A DNA stretch of 64,000 nt from Paenibacillus sp. R14(2021) (GTDB lineage: Bacteria > Bacillota > Bacilli > Paenibacillales > Paenibacillaceae): the NCBI RefSeq assembly GCF_019431355.1, contig NZ_CP080269.1:5920927-5984926 (forward strand), read 5' to 3'. Positions 1 to 8,144 of this stretch are shown in pieces (the first letter of the stretch is position 1; each line of letters begins with the position of its first letter). The position numbers and the translations under genes were made by a program. The notes below the pieces were generated by a model, which was given only the letters and a program-made list of their open reading frames with translations, was not told the origin of the DNA and made no database searches.

Positions 1-147
1 TTCTCGCTGGCTGCCCAGCAGTTCTCGTCGATGTGGATGCAGTATACGCTGAGCACAATCAGCGGGATTAAATTGGTAACCGAACCGGATGTTGCTGCGT
101 ATATGGAAGAGATGATCGATTTCACGCTGAGCCTATGGCGGGCATGA
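1..147 (+). CDS. C-terminal end of a helical protein, possibly a TetR-type regulator (5' truncated)
   Basis: An open frame enters from the left edge and ends at a TGA at 145-147, giving the last 48 residues of a protein. The fragment is amphipathic and helical, with a Trp-rich stretch (SSMWMQYTL) and a final 'FTLSLWRA'. This resembles the ligand-binding C-terminal helices of TetR/AcrR regulators. The DNA-binding domain lies outside the window, so the family call is a guess from texture only. Confidence 0.4.
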   Translation, partial: FSLAAQQFSSMWMQYTLSTISGIKLVTEPDVAAYMEEMIDFTLSLWRA

Positions 148-188
148 TGCGTCGATCCCCGGTAGGTTGACGAATAGACACACACCTT

Positions 189-225
189 ATCCTTGAGCAG
201 GCTTGTCGACTGGGCAAGGATTTCT
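189..225 (+). terminator. weak hairpin after the truncated gene
   Basis: ATCCTTG (189-195) pairs with CAAGGAT (215-221) across a 19-base loop and is followed by TTCTTGTT. It lies 42 bases after the stop codon. The loop is long and the T tract broken, so this is a weak terminator candidate. Confidence 0.3.
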
Positions 226-338
226 TGTTGCCTCTTTACTGAGCAATCGTTCAATCAACCGGAATAAGCAAACGAAGTACAGGTCTACATAAGCTTGGCT
301 GTGCTTCAAATTTTATAATGTTGAAGGTGATAACGAAG

Positions 339-2210
339 ATGGTAGGATCTAAGCTCTTGAATCGAAGATTTCTCCTGTTTACGCTGTTTCTGTTGGTCAA
401 AGGCGTCTTAGTTTGGTTCGTCGTCTTCGACGAAGGTCCGACCCCGATGACGATCGTCACAGAGCTTCCGTTTATTTGGCTTGTCTTCTGCTGCATTGAG
501 CTGTTTACGCGCAAGCGGAAGTCCATCTATTATTTAAGCGCCAATCTTGTCATTACACTGCTCTATTTCACCGTCCTCATGTATTACAAATATTACGGCA
601 TCATCGTGACCTATCACGCCATCGCCCAAGCCGATAAGGTGACGCAGGTCGGCGAGAGCACGTATTCCCTCATGGACCCGTACTATTTGCTGTTCTTCGT
701 CGATGTCGTGGTGTTGGCGCTCATCTTCTATTGGCCGAAGAGAACCTTCAAGCCGTACATGATGCCCAAACGATTGAAACCTGCAAGAAAAATAGCGCTG
801 TATGCGCTGCTTGCCGCGTCGCTGATGCTGTGCGTCTTCAATGTCTGGCCGAACCGGGCCAGCATGAACGAGAACAAGCAGGCAGAGGGTATGGGCATTC
901 TTAATTATGAGTTATACACGCTCCTCTCCGATTCCACGGAGGAGCAAGAACCTGTACCGGAGGCCGAAATTTCGCAGCAAGCGATCGACGAGCTGAAAGG
1001 CATTGCCCCGCAGAAGGCGGCAGCGAGCGGCTTCGGTGCCGCCAAGGGCAAGAACGTCATCATTCTCCAAATGGAATCGTTTCAGGATTTGCTGATCGGA
1101 CTGAAGCTAGACGGGCAGGAGATTACGCCGAATTTGAACAAGCTGGCACAGGAGAACTTCCATTTTGACCGCTTCTATACGATGGTGGGGCAAGGCACGA
1201 CTTCCGATGCAGAGTTCGTGGTGAATACGTCGCTGTACGTGCCCAAGCACGAGGCCGCGACGGATCATTACGTGGAGAAAGCCATTCCGAGCCTGCCGAA
1301 GCTGCTTCACGCGAACGGTTACGATACGGCAACCTTTCATACAAACGAGGTGCATTTCTGGAATCGCAGCGAGTTGTATGCCTCAATCGGCTGGGACCGT
1401 TATTATGACGAGTCATTTTTCGGCGACGACGATCACGTTGCCTTCGGTTCTTCCGACGAGGTGCTGTATGCCAAGACCGTCGATGAACTGGAGCGCATGG
1501 ATCGAAGCGATAAACCGTTCTATGCCCAGGTCATCTCGATGAGCGCGCATCATCCGTATAACATTCCGTCGTCCAAATATCGGATGACGCTGCCGGAGCG
1601 TTACGAGAATACGCTGGTCGGCAGCTACATCCGCGCACAGAATTACGCGGACTATGCGCTGGGCTTATTCGTTGCGGACTTGAAGGAACGCGGACTCTGG
1701 GACGACAGCGTCATCGTCATGTACGGCGACCATCAAGGGCTGCCGAATTATTCGCTCGGGGGCGAGGAGAAGCAGCTGCTTGAAGAGCTGCTCGGCTATG
1801 CGTACGGATATCCCGACATGTTCCGGATTCCGCTTCTTCTTAGCGCTCCCGGCGTGACGTATCCGTCCATTCAGCATCAGGTGGGCGGACAAATCGACAT
1901 TGCCCCGACCGTGGCGAATCTGCTGGGCGTGCCGATGGACGATCAGCTTCATTTCGGCCAGGACCTGCTTCGGCAAACGTCCAATTTGCTGCCGATGCGG
2001 CATTTTCTGCCGACGGGCTCCGTCGTGACCGACGATCAATTGTTCTTGACAGGGAAGGGCTTCGCGGATGGGACGGACGTTGCGCTGCCCGGTCAGAGCG
2101 GTCATGCGATGCGAACGACGGAAGAGCAGTACAATCGGGCGCTGAGGCTGCTGCGGCTATCGGACAGCTACGTGTCGTATTTGCCGCCGAAGTCGGAAAG
2201 CAGCGAATGA
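339..2210 (+). CDS. LTA synthase family membrane sulfatase
   Basis: Polyglycerolphosphate (lipoteichoic acid) synthase-like enzyme. LtaS enzymes transfer glycerol-phosphate from phosphatidylglycerol to a growing chain on the outer membrane face. The protein has about five N-terminal membrane segments (first ~170 residues), a linker and an extracellular alkaline-phosphatase-fold domain. Visible active-site motifs are ILQMES (Glu246, metal ligand), GQGTTSDAEF (Thr288, predicted nucleophile) and YGDHQG (Asp464/His465, metal ligands). The frame is open from ATG 318, but I chose ATG 339 because AAGGTG (324-329) is correctly spaced for it and ATG 318 has no ribosome site. About 623 residues is normal for the family. 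It appears monocistronic. Firmicutes carry several paralogues, so the exact role (primary, stress or sporulation synthase, or primase) cannot be assigned. Confidence 0.9.
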   Translation: MVGSKLLNRRFLLFTLFLLVKGVLVWFVVFDEGPTPMTIVTELPFIWLVFCCIELFTRKRKSIYYLSANLVITLLYFTVLMYYKYYGIIVTYHAIAQADKVTQVGESTYSLMDPYYLLFFVDVVVLALIFYWPKRTFKPYMMPKRLKPARKIALYALLAASLMLCVFNVWPNRASMNENKQAEGMGILNYELYTLLSDSTEEQEPVPEAEISQQAIDELKGIAPQKAAASGFGAAKGKNVIILQMESFQDLLIGLKLDGQEITPNLNKLAQENFHFDRFYTMVGQGTTSDAEFVVNTSLYVPKHEAATDHYVEKAIPSLPKLLHANGYDTATFHTNEVHFWNRSELYASIGWDRYYDESFFGDDDHVAFGSSDEVLYAKTVDELERMDRSDKPFYAQVISMSAHHPYNIPSSKYRMTLPERYENTLVGSYIRAQNYADYALGLFVADLKERGLWDDSVIVMYGDHQGLPNYSLGGEEKQLLEELLGYAYGYPDMFRIPLLLSAPGVTYPSIQHQVGGQIDIAPTVANLLGVPMDDQLHFGQDLLRQTSNLLPMRHFLPTGSVVTDDQLFLTGKGFADGTDVALPGQSGHAMRTTEEQYNRALRLLRLSDSYVSYLPPKSESSE

Positions 2211-2303
2211 ACGGCCATAATGAAGCACGCCGCTCGCAGTCAGGGCGGCGTTTCGTGCAGAAGGGCCGTTGATGGCCGCCATTCATACCAAGGCATGAAT
2301 AAT

Positions 2304-2336
2304 CCGCATAGCGTAACTGCTGTGCGGTATTTTTAT
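2304..2336 (+). terminator. intrinsic terminator of the LTA synthase-like gene
   Basis: CCGCATAGC (2304-2312) pairs with GCTGTGCGG (2319-2327) over a 6-base loop, with one G-T wobble, and runs into TATTTTTAT. A second GC hairpin without a T run (2227-2251) lies just upstream. Confidence 0.75.
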
Positions 2337-2349
2337 AGGCGGGAATTGG

Positions 2350-2377
2350 TTGCGAATGCCGGGATTTCAAGTATAAT
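2350..2377 (+). promoter_or_regulatory. sigma-A promoter for the molybdopterin oxidoreductase gene
   Basis: TTGCGA (2350-2355), a 16-base spacer and a perfect TATAAT (2372-2377), about 45 bases before the ATG at 2423. Confidence 0.6.
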
Positions 2378-2422
2378 GGGCTGAAATGATGTTGATTATC
2401 GGGTTATGAAAGGAGCGGCAGC

Positions 2423-4474
2423 ATGAATGATTATCTGAACCAGCCAAACGGCGTATTTCCGTCCGTTTGCTCGCTCGATTGTCCCGATCAATGCGGACTT
2501 CTCGTGCATAAAGAAAATGGGGTTATTGTTCGGATCGAGGGCGATCCGTCGCATCCGGTCACGCAGGGCGCCATTTGTAATAAGGTGAGAAATATGAATG
2601 CCAGAATTTACGATGAGAAGCGGCTGAAGTATCCGCTTAAGCGGACCGGACCGAAGGGCAGCGGCGAATTCCAGCGCATCAGCTGGGAGGAAGCTATCAA
2701 TGCCATCGCTGCGCAGTGGAAGTCGCTCATTGCCGAGGAAGGCGCAGAGTCGATTCTGCCTTACAGCTTCTACGGCAACATGGGCCGCGTCCAAACGGAG
2801 AGCATGGGGAGAAGGCTGTTCAACCGGATGGGCGCAAGCCAGCTGATTTATTCCATCTGCGAAGCGGCCGGAACAGTCGGCTACCAATATACGATGGGCG
2901 GCAGCTTCGGGACGGATCCGGAGGATACCGTGCATGCCAAGCTTATGATCATGTGGGGCATTAATGCAGTGAGCACGAACATGCATCAAGTGGCGATTGC
3001 GGAGAAGGCCCGTAAGAATGGGGCCAAAGTCGTCGTCATCGACGTTCACCGCAACCGCACGGCCAAATGGGCGGATTGGTTTATTCCAATCAAGCCGGGG
3101 ACCGACTCCGCGCTTGCGCTTGGCCTCATGCATGTGCTGTTCGCCGAGAACCTCGTCGACGAAGCTTTCATGGCGCAGCATACCGTCGGACATGAAGCGC
3201 TGCGCGAGCATGTGAAGGCGTATGCGCCGGACGTTGTCTCAGCCATCACCGGCGTGCATGCCGAAGATATCATCAAGCTGGCCCGCATGTACGGCGGTAC
3301 GGAAGAAGCTGCGTTTATCCGCATCGGAAACGGCCCGCAACATCATGACAACGGCGGTATGACGATTAGGTCCATCGCCTGCCTGCCTGCCGTTACTGGA
3401 CATTGGCTGCGCAAGGGCGGCGGCGCCATCAAGGGCAACGGCGGCCATTTGGCACTCAACCGGCGTGCGCTGGAGCGGCCGGATACGATGCCAAGGGGAG
3501 ATAATCGGCCGCGCGAGATTAACATGAACCTGATCGGCGAAGCGCTGCTGGAGCTCGATAAGCCGATCTCTTCCTTATATGTCTACAACTCCAATCCGGC
3601 TGTGGTTGCACCAAACGCGAGCAAGGTTCGAGAAGGGCTGGCCCGCGAGGATTTGTTCACCGTCGTACACGAGCTATTTATGACGGAGACGGCGAAATAC
3701 GCCGATATCGTACTGCCCGCAACGTCTACGTTTGAGAATACGGACTTCTACACATCGTACTGGCACCACTATGTGCAGGTACAGCAGCCGGTCATTGCGG
3801 CTTACGGGGAGAGCAAGTCCAATACGGATGTGTTTCGTCTGCTTGCGGAAGCGATGGGCTACGTGGACGAGATGTTCCTCGACAGCGATCTGGATTTGAT
3901 CGGACAAGGGCTCAGCAATCCCAACAACCCGGCGCTGGCAGGCATCACGGCTGAATTATTGCTTGAGAAGCAATTTGTCAAAGCGAGCGTCAAGCCGCTG
4001 TTCCCAGGTAAGCTGCGCACGGCGAGCGGCCGAATCGAGCTGTACTCGGCGAGCATGGAGCGCCATGGTCTGCCGGCGCTGCCAACGTATACGCCGCTCG
4101 TCGATGACGGACCTTATCCGTTTTTGTTTATACCGACCGCGAACCATAACTTCTTGAACTCCACGTTTGCGCATAACGAGAAGCATAAGTCGATGGAGAA
4201 AACGGCTAAGCTTTATATGAACGTCAGCGATGCCGAAGGGCTGGGAATCACTGACGGCGAACAAGTGCGCGTATGGAACAGCCGGGGCGAATGCGAGCTC
4301 ACGGCGGTCGTCGGGGAAGACGTGCTGCCCGGTGTCGTGGTCAGCCAAGGTCTCTGGGCGGATAGTAAGTCGGGCATGGCGGGCGTTAACGCGCTTACGC
4401 CCGATCGGGTGGCCGACATGGGGAACGGTGCGACCTTCTTCTCCGGTAAAGTACAGGTGGCAAGAGCCGTCTGA
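2423..4474 (+). CDS. molybdopterin oxidoreductase family protein (orphan catalytic subunit)
   Basis: Member of the bis-MGD molybdenum oxidoreductase (DMSO reductase-like) superfamily, 683 residues. The N-terminal 4Fe-4S motif is complete: Cys16, Cys20, Cys24 and Cys52 (C-x3-C-x3-C-x27-C). Cys146 in 'YSICEAAG' sits where these enzymes place the Mo-ligating Cys/Ser/Sec, so it is a candidate metal ligand. The C-terminal part (from about residue 560) has the molybdopterin-dinucleotide-binding region with 'FLFIPTANHNFLNSTF'. ATG 2423 follows AAAGGAG (2409-2415). There is no Tat signal, so the protein is probably cytoplasmic. No ferredoxin-like or membrane-anchor subunit lies beside it, so the redox partner and substrate are unknown. 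The family is certain, the reaction is not. Confidence 0.88.
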   Translation: MNDYLNQPNGVFPSVCSLDCPDQCGLLVHKENGVIVRIEGDPSHPVTQGAICNKVRNMNARIYDEKRLKYPLKRTGPKGSGEFQRISWEEAINAIAAQWKSLIAEEGAESILPYSFYGNMGRVQTESMGRRLFNRMGASQLIYSICEAAGTVGYQYTMGGSFGTDPEDTVHAKLMIMWGINAVSTNMHQVAIAEKARKNGAKVVVIDVHRNRTAKWADWFIPIKPGTDSALALGLMHVLFAENLVDEAFMAQHTVGHEALREHVKAYAPDVVSAITGVHAEDIIKLARMYGGTEEAAFIRIGNGPQHHDNGGMTIRSIACLPAVTGHWLRKGGGAIKGNGGHLALNRRALERPDTMPRGDNRPREINMNLIGEALLELDKPISSLYVYNSNPAVVAPNASKVREGLAREDLFTVVHELFMTETAKYADIVLPATSTFENTDFYTSYWHHYVQVQQPVIAAYGESKSNTDVFRLLAEAMGYVDEMFLDSDLDLIGQGLSNPNNPALAGITAELLLEKQFVKASVKPLFPGKLRTASGRIELYSASMERHGLPALPTYTPLVDDGPYPFLFIPTANHNFLNSTFAHNEKHKSMEKTAKLYMNVSDAEGLGITDGEQVRVWNSRGECELTAVVGEDVLPGVVVSQGLWADSKSGMAGVNALTPDRVADMGNGATFFSGKVQVARAV

Positions 4475-4535
4475 TCGGTTATGAGCGTATTCATAAGGTC
4501 TTGTAAACACACTCTACTTTATTTAAGTAAGTTGC

Positions 4536-4564
4536 TTGACATTATTAACTGTAACTCATATAAT
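4536..4564 (+). promoter_or_regulatory. consensus sigma-A promoter upstream of the IDEAL-like gene
   Basis: Perfect TTGACA (4536-4541), 17-base spacer, perfect TATAAT (4559-4564). It is the strongest promoter match in the window and is overlapped by a palindrome, which suggests repression. Confidence 0.8.
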
Positions 4565-4570
4565 TACAGT
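4548..4570. promoter_or_regulatory. palindromic operator over the -10 box
   Basis: ACTGTAA (4548-4554) and TTACAGT (4564-4570) form a perfect 7-bp inverted repeat with 9 bases between arms, covering the -10 element and likely start site. A bound dimeric repressor would block RNA polymerase. The cognate regulator is not identified. Confidence 0.5.
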
Positions 4571-4581
4571 AACAAGAGAAC

Positions 4582-4620
4582 AGGACGACGAGCTAGACCT
4601 GCGGATCGTCCTCTCTTTTA
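4582..4620 (+). terminator. leader hairpin, possible attenuator
   Basis: AGGACGA (4582-4588) pairs with TCGTCCT (4606-4612) and is followed by CTCTTTTA. It lies in the roughly 115-base leader between the consensus promoter and the next gene, so it could attenuate transcription. The T run is interrupted. Confidence 0.35.
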
Positions 4621-4628
4621 AGATATAA

Positions 4629-4647
4629 TGTAACTGGAATTGTTACA
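4629..4647. promoter_or_regulatory. second palindromic site sharing the GTTACA half-site
   Basis: TGTAAC (4629-4634) and GTTACA (4642-4647) form a 6-bp inverted repeat with a 7-base spacer. The half-site resembles the arms of the operator at 4548-4570, about 80 bases upstream, as expected for one regulator binding twice and possibly looping DNA. Confidence 0.4.
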
Positions 4648-4686
4648 GTTCGTGCAATTCGAATCTAATGACGGGTGGTGCTGACG

Positions 4687-5058
4687 ATGAGCTTTGCAAT
4701 CAGTGATTGGGTACAAGGCAGAACCAAGGATGGAGAGCTTATTCAAGGGTTTATTACTGCGATTAATGCGGGACACAATGTTGCGAGCGTCTATGTGGTT
4801 CAATCCGATAACGATGCTGCCGTAGGCACTACGGTTGCTGTTCTGAGCAGCTGGCTGAAAGAACAGCCAACGCTGTCGGTGTTGGATTATGAAGAGCCGA
4901 TCCTTGATTTTATCGAGCTGGCCCTGTCGACGCGGGACTCGGAATGGTTCGAGGAGCTGACGGAGCGGCTTCATGCCGTCCTTCAACAAGACGGCAGCGC
5001 GGATGACGGCAATACCCCCTTCCTGCCCCATCGCAACCGTCTCGGCCAAATGCGCTAA
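4687..5058 (+). CDS. small acidic protein with a C-terminal IDEAL-like motif
   Basis: A 123-residue soluble protein. The first ~60 residues look like a small beta-barrel ('SDWVQGRTKDGELIQGFI...'). Residues ~75-105 ('ILDFIELALSTRDSEWFEEL') resemble the IDEAL domain, a short helical module in Bacillus proteins such as YpiB that is thought to mediate protein interactions. The tail is disordered. ATG 4687 is preferred over GTG 4675 because GGGTGGTG (4673-4680) is well placed. The gene has a consensus promoter overlapped by a palindrome and a leader hairpin, so expression is probably tightly controlled. Function unknown; the IDEAL assignment is by eye. Confidence 0.6.
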   Translation: MSFAISDWVQGRTKDGELIQGFITAINAGHNVASVYVVQSDNDAAVGTTVAVLSSWLKEQPTLSVLDYEEPILDFIELALSTRDSEWFEELTERLHAVLQQDGSADDGNTPFLPHRNRLGQMR

Positions 5059-5171
5059 GCATGGCGAGGCTCCTATAAGAATGGCCGGAATTTTCGAATT
5101 CCGGTCTATTCGTCGTTCCTGTCTTCCTCTAAAATAAGGAGAAAACACACCGGACTCGGGAGGCTCCGCCC

Positions 5172-6041
5172 ATGGGTTTAAGGCTTCTGATCCATAACCG
5201 ATATCTAAGGATCGAGCATATTGCGACAAATCACCAGAAGAAACGAATAGGTACGCTGAACAGCCGGCATCGTCATCCCGTCTTTCATCTGATGTACATC
5301 CTGGACGGCGAAGGCAGCTTCCATCTGAATGATCGCGTAACGCGCGCGATGCCTGGCTGCCTGTATATCATCAGCCCGAATGAGTGGCATCAATTCTATG
5401 CCGATGAAGCTAAGCGGCTTCATAATTTGGAATGCACCTTTATGCTGCGAAGCGAAGATCATGCACCCGCGGAAGTCGATTTCTTCGCATGGTTCGAGGA
5501 GAAACGGGGCATTGCAGTTCCTGCGGCGCTTCGGGACGAACCTATTGACGTACCGGTGCAGCTGCGGCCATTCCTGCTCGAGGGCTTTAACCGGCTGCTG
5601 GATCCAGGCAATCGCTATGTGACGGCTGAGCATATGTCACTCATGACGCTCGATTTGGCGCTGCGGGTCGAAGAGCTGCTGTGGCAGCTGGTCTCGTCAA
5701 GCACAAGTCCGAGCTCCGAGGGCGGTGCCAAAGAAATCGCCGTGCTGCAGCAATATATGGCAGCACATCTCGGGGATGCCGTTCAGCTGGAGCAGCTCGC
5801 TCGTCTCGTGCACTGGACCCCAAATTATTTATGCCGCGTGTTCAAGACCCGAACCGGCTGCACGCCGCTCGCTTATTTGCAGCGCCTGCGCATGACGGAA
5901 GCCGAGAAGCTGCTGCTGTACACGGATCTACCGGTGTTTACGGTTGCGGACATGCTGGGCTACGAGGACCCGTCTTATTTTGCGCGGCTGTTCAAACGTT
6001 ATTACGGGCGCGCGCCAAGCGTATACCGCACAGGAGGATAA
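5172..6041 (+). CDS. AraC family transcriptional regulator
   Basis: 289 residues. The N-terminal half is a cupin-like sensor (His-rich 'SRHRHPVFHLMYILDGEGSF', residues 31-50). The last ~100 residues hold the two helix-turn-helix motifs of AraC proteins, ending 'DPSYFARLFKRYYGRAPSVYR'. GGGAGG (5158-5163) precedes the ATG. The next gene on the same strand encodes a phytanoyl-CoA-type dioxygenase 110 bases downstream, and another AraC gene converges after that. This regulator probably controls the local catabolic genes, but the effector is unknown. Confidence 0.88.
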   Translation: MGLRLLIHNRYLRIEHIATNHQKKRIGTLNSRHRHPVFHLMYILDGEGSFHLNDRVTRAMPGCLYIISPNEWHQFYADEAKRLHNLECTFMLRSEDHAPAEVDFFAWFEEKRGIAVPAALRDEPIDVPVQLRPFLLEGFNRLLDPGNRYVTAEHMSLMTLDLALRVEELLWQLVSSSTSPSSEGGAKEIAVLQQYMAAHLGDAVQLEQLARLVHWTPNYLCRVFKTRTGCTPLAYLQRLRMTEAEKLLLYTDLPVFTVADMLGYEDPSYFARLFKRYYGRAPSVYRTGG

Positions 6042-6151
6042 GATCGTCCGCATGCGGCGTTGTTTTATCCCTTCAAGGAAGCGCTTTCGACTGTTACGAT
6101 AAGAGCAGTAAGAAAGGCGCAATGGATATCAGTCCTTGGAGGTCGGCCAAC

Positions 6152-7030
6152 ATGCGGTTAACTGTCGAACAAATCATTACCTATCAAACGGAAGGTTATT
6201 TGATCGTGCCTGATGTCTTAAGCCGCGAAGCGCTTCGCCCGGTAATTGAGGAGCTGGAAAGGGAAATTGATGCGCGCGCCAGAAGGCTCTACGCGGAGGG
6301 GAAACTGAGCGAATTGCACGAAGACGAGCCGTTCGAACGCAGATATGCGCGGCTGTACGATCAGTGCCGGGAGTTTGCCGGCGGCCTTGATATCGCGGAT
6401 TACCTGGGTGAAGCGATGTTCCGGCATCTCGGGAACGAGCAGCTGCTGGACGTTGCGGAATGTTTGCTCGGAAGCGAGCTCAGCTGCAATCCCATTCAGC
6501 ATGTGCGCGCGAAGCTGCCGTCGCGATCGACAAGCGGCGAACCGGATTATTTTCAAAATGTCCCTTGGCATCAGGATTGCGCTGTCACCACGCAGGATTC
6601 CGAAGCCTCGGAAATTATCACGTTCTGGATGCCGCTCGTGGATGCAACGGAAGAGACGGGCTGCATGGAAATCATGCCGCGCGTGTTCAAGCAAGGCTAT
6701 ATCAACCATCGTGCCGAAGGCGGCACGACGATTGACCCCGTCAAGCTTCCGGACGTGGAGCCCATTCTAGCGGCCTGCACGAAAGGCAGTCTTGTCATCA
6801 TGAACAAATATACACCGCATCGCGGCATCAGCAACAGGTCGGACATCATCAGATGGTCAATTGACCTGCGCTATCACAAAACAGGAGCCAATTCCGGACG
6901 CTCGTTCCAGCCGTCCTTCCCTGTGCGAAGCGCCTCCAGGCCGGAAAGCGTCCTTACCGATTGGGCCGAATGGCGCCGCATGTGGCAGGCTGCCAAAGAG
7001 GTGAAAGGAAGAAAGCTGCACCGGGTCTAG
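6152..7030 (+). CDS. phytanoyl-CoA dioxygenase (PhyH) family protein
   Basis: Fe(II)/2-oxoglutarate-dependent oxygenase of the PhyH family, 292 residues. The iron triad is visible: His140 and Asp142 in 'PWHQDC' and the distal His223 in 'YTPHRGISN'. Arg234 ('IIRWSIDLRY') is the likely 2-oxoglutarate-binding arginine. The reading frame is open far upstream, inside the AraC gene. ATG 6152 is chosen because TTGGAGG (6136-6142) precedes it by about 9 bases and the family sequence begins there. Bacterial PhyH proteins hydroxylate diverse small molecules, so the substrate cannot be named. Confidence 0.85.
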   Translation: MRLTVEQIITYQTEGYLIVPDVLSREALRPVIEELEREIDARARRLYAEGKLSELHEDEPFERRYARLYDQCREFAGGLDIADYLGEAMFRHLGNEQLLDVAECLLGSELSCNPIQHVRAKLPSRSTSGEPDYFQNVPWHQDCAVTTQDSEASEIITFWMPLVDATEETGCMEIMPRVFKQGYINHRAEGGTTIDPVKLPDVEPILAACTKGSLVIMNKYTPHRGISNRSDIIRWSIDLRYHKTGANSGRSFQPSFPVRSASRPESVLTDWAEWRRMWQAAKEVKGRKLHRV

Positions 7031-7071
7031 GGGGTGAAGACCCGATTCGGACGCAGGCTGTTTATCTTCCC

Positions 7072-7941
7072 TTAGCTAGGCCGCTTCGCCTTACGGTATG
7101 CGAGCGGGGCCATGCCCTTGCGTTCCCGGAAGATTTTGACGAATGTCTTGTACGAGCCGAAGCCCACTTCAAGCGCGACCTCGATGACGCTGTAATCGGT
7201 GGAGACGAGCAGGGAGCTGGCATGACGCAGACGCAGGTCCTGCAGGAAATGAAGAAACGTCTGCCCAGTCTTCTCCTTGATGACCTCGCTGATGCGCGAG
7301 ACGCTCATGCCGAATAAGCCGGACAGCTGAGAGAGCGTCAGATTATCCTGGTAATTGCGGTGAATATGATGGATGATCGGCCAGACGGAAGCACCGCTCT
7401 TGCCTGGCCTAAGCGGCGTCTCGGGGACCAGCTGATGCCTCCTGCGTTCGCGGTCGAAGCAGATGAGCAGCTCTTTCAACCGTGCCTGCAGCATGGTCAG
7501 CCGCCAAGCGTCATCCCCTTGATATTCGCGCATCATATCTTCGATGAGAAACCGTGTCCGCTCAGCCATCGCACCCGTAAACGTCATGTAAGGCGCCATC
7601 GCGCTTGGTTCGACCAAGTCGGACAAGCCGTCGCCTTGGCCGCCGGCATCCATGAGCAAATCCATGCTGAACATGCAGTTGTACAACACGAGCGTGCTTC
7701 CCGGTTCCGTAAATAGCTCATGCACCTGGTAAGGCTGAACGAACGTGAACGTGCCGGGTACCATTTCGTGCCGGACATTGTTGATGAGCTCCGAGCCTCT
7801 GCCCTTAATGACATAGGACAGCTCCAGGAAGTCATGCCGATGCGCCGGATAGCCGCGCTCCAGGGAATGAAGCCCGATATGAAAGGGAAAGGTCGAGTCC
7901 GCGTTCGGGTAGGTTTTCAGATAAGCTGGAAAATGAGTCAT
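7072..7941 (-). CDS. AraC family transcriptional regulator
   Basis: 289 residues, with an N-terminal cupin-like sensor ('HRHDFLELSYVIKGRGSELI') and a C-terminal double helix-turn-helix ending 'VGFGSYKTFVKIFRERKGMAPLAYRKAK'. It converges on the PhyH-type gene and is divergent from the sugar isomerase-like gene at 8145, sharing a 203-base intergenic region. This arrangement usually means it regulates the divergent gene and itself. Its sequence differs clearly from the AraC protein at 5172, so the two are not a recent duplication. Confidence 0.88.
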   Translation of the reverse strand: MTHFPAYLKTYPNADSTFPFHIGLHSLERGYPAHRHDFLELSYVIKGRGSELINNVRHEMVPGTFTFVQPYQVHELFTEPGSTLVLYNCMFSMDLLMDAGGQGDGLSDLVEPSAMAPYMTFTGAMAERTRFLIEDMMREYQGDDAWRLTMLQARLKELLICFDRERRRHQLVPETPLRPGKSGASVWPIIHHIHRNYQDNLTLSQLSGLFGMSVSRISEVIKEKTGQTFLHFLQDLRLRHASSLLVSTDYSVIEVALEVGFGSYKTFVKIFRERKGMAPLAYRKAKRPS

Positions 7942-8003
7942 CGTTTCTTTGGATCCTCCGAAGAAATGGGACGTTTATCGAAATATGAGACAAGCTTTTT
8001 TCT

Positions 8004-8040
8004 ATGATTTACTTTATCATAAATACGTCATATGCGTTAT
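8004..8040. promoter_or_regulatory. palindromes in the AraC / isomerase divergent region
   Basis: ATGAT (8004-8008) and ATCAT (8016-8020) form one inverted repeat. Just downstream, ATACGTCATATGCGTTAT (8023-8040) is an imperfect palindrome centred on CATATG. They lie between divergent start codons and are candidate binding sites for the AraC regulator. Confidence 0.3.
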
Positions 8041-8144
8041 TGTGCGTCTGAGCTGTTTACGTGCATGACGCGATTTGAGAATCATCCCGTATGGACCATG
8101 AAGTGAAGCTGGACTGGAACTTATAAGAATCGGAGGCTGAACTT

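Noticed and set aside
4624..4629. Second TATAAT upstream of the IDEAL-like gene
   Set aside because: No acceptable -35 hexamer 16-18 bases upstream. The consensus promoter at 4536-4564 is far better.
5681..6151. N-terminal extension of the PhyH-type gene into the AraC gene
   Set aside because: It overlaps the AraC coding region in another frame. A good ribosome site and the family start point to ATG 6152.
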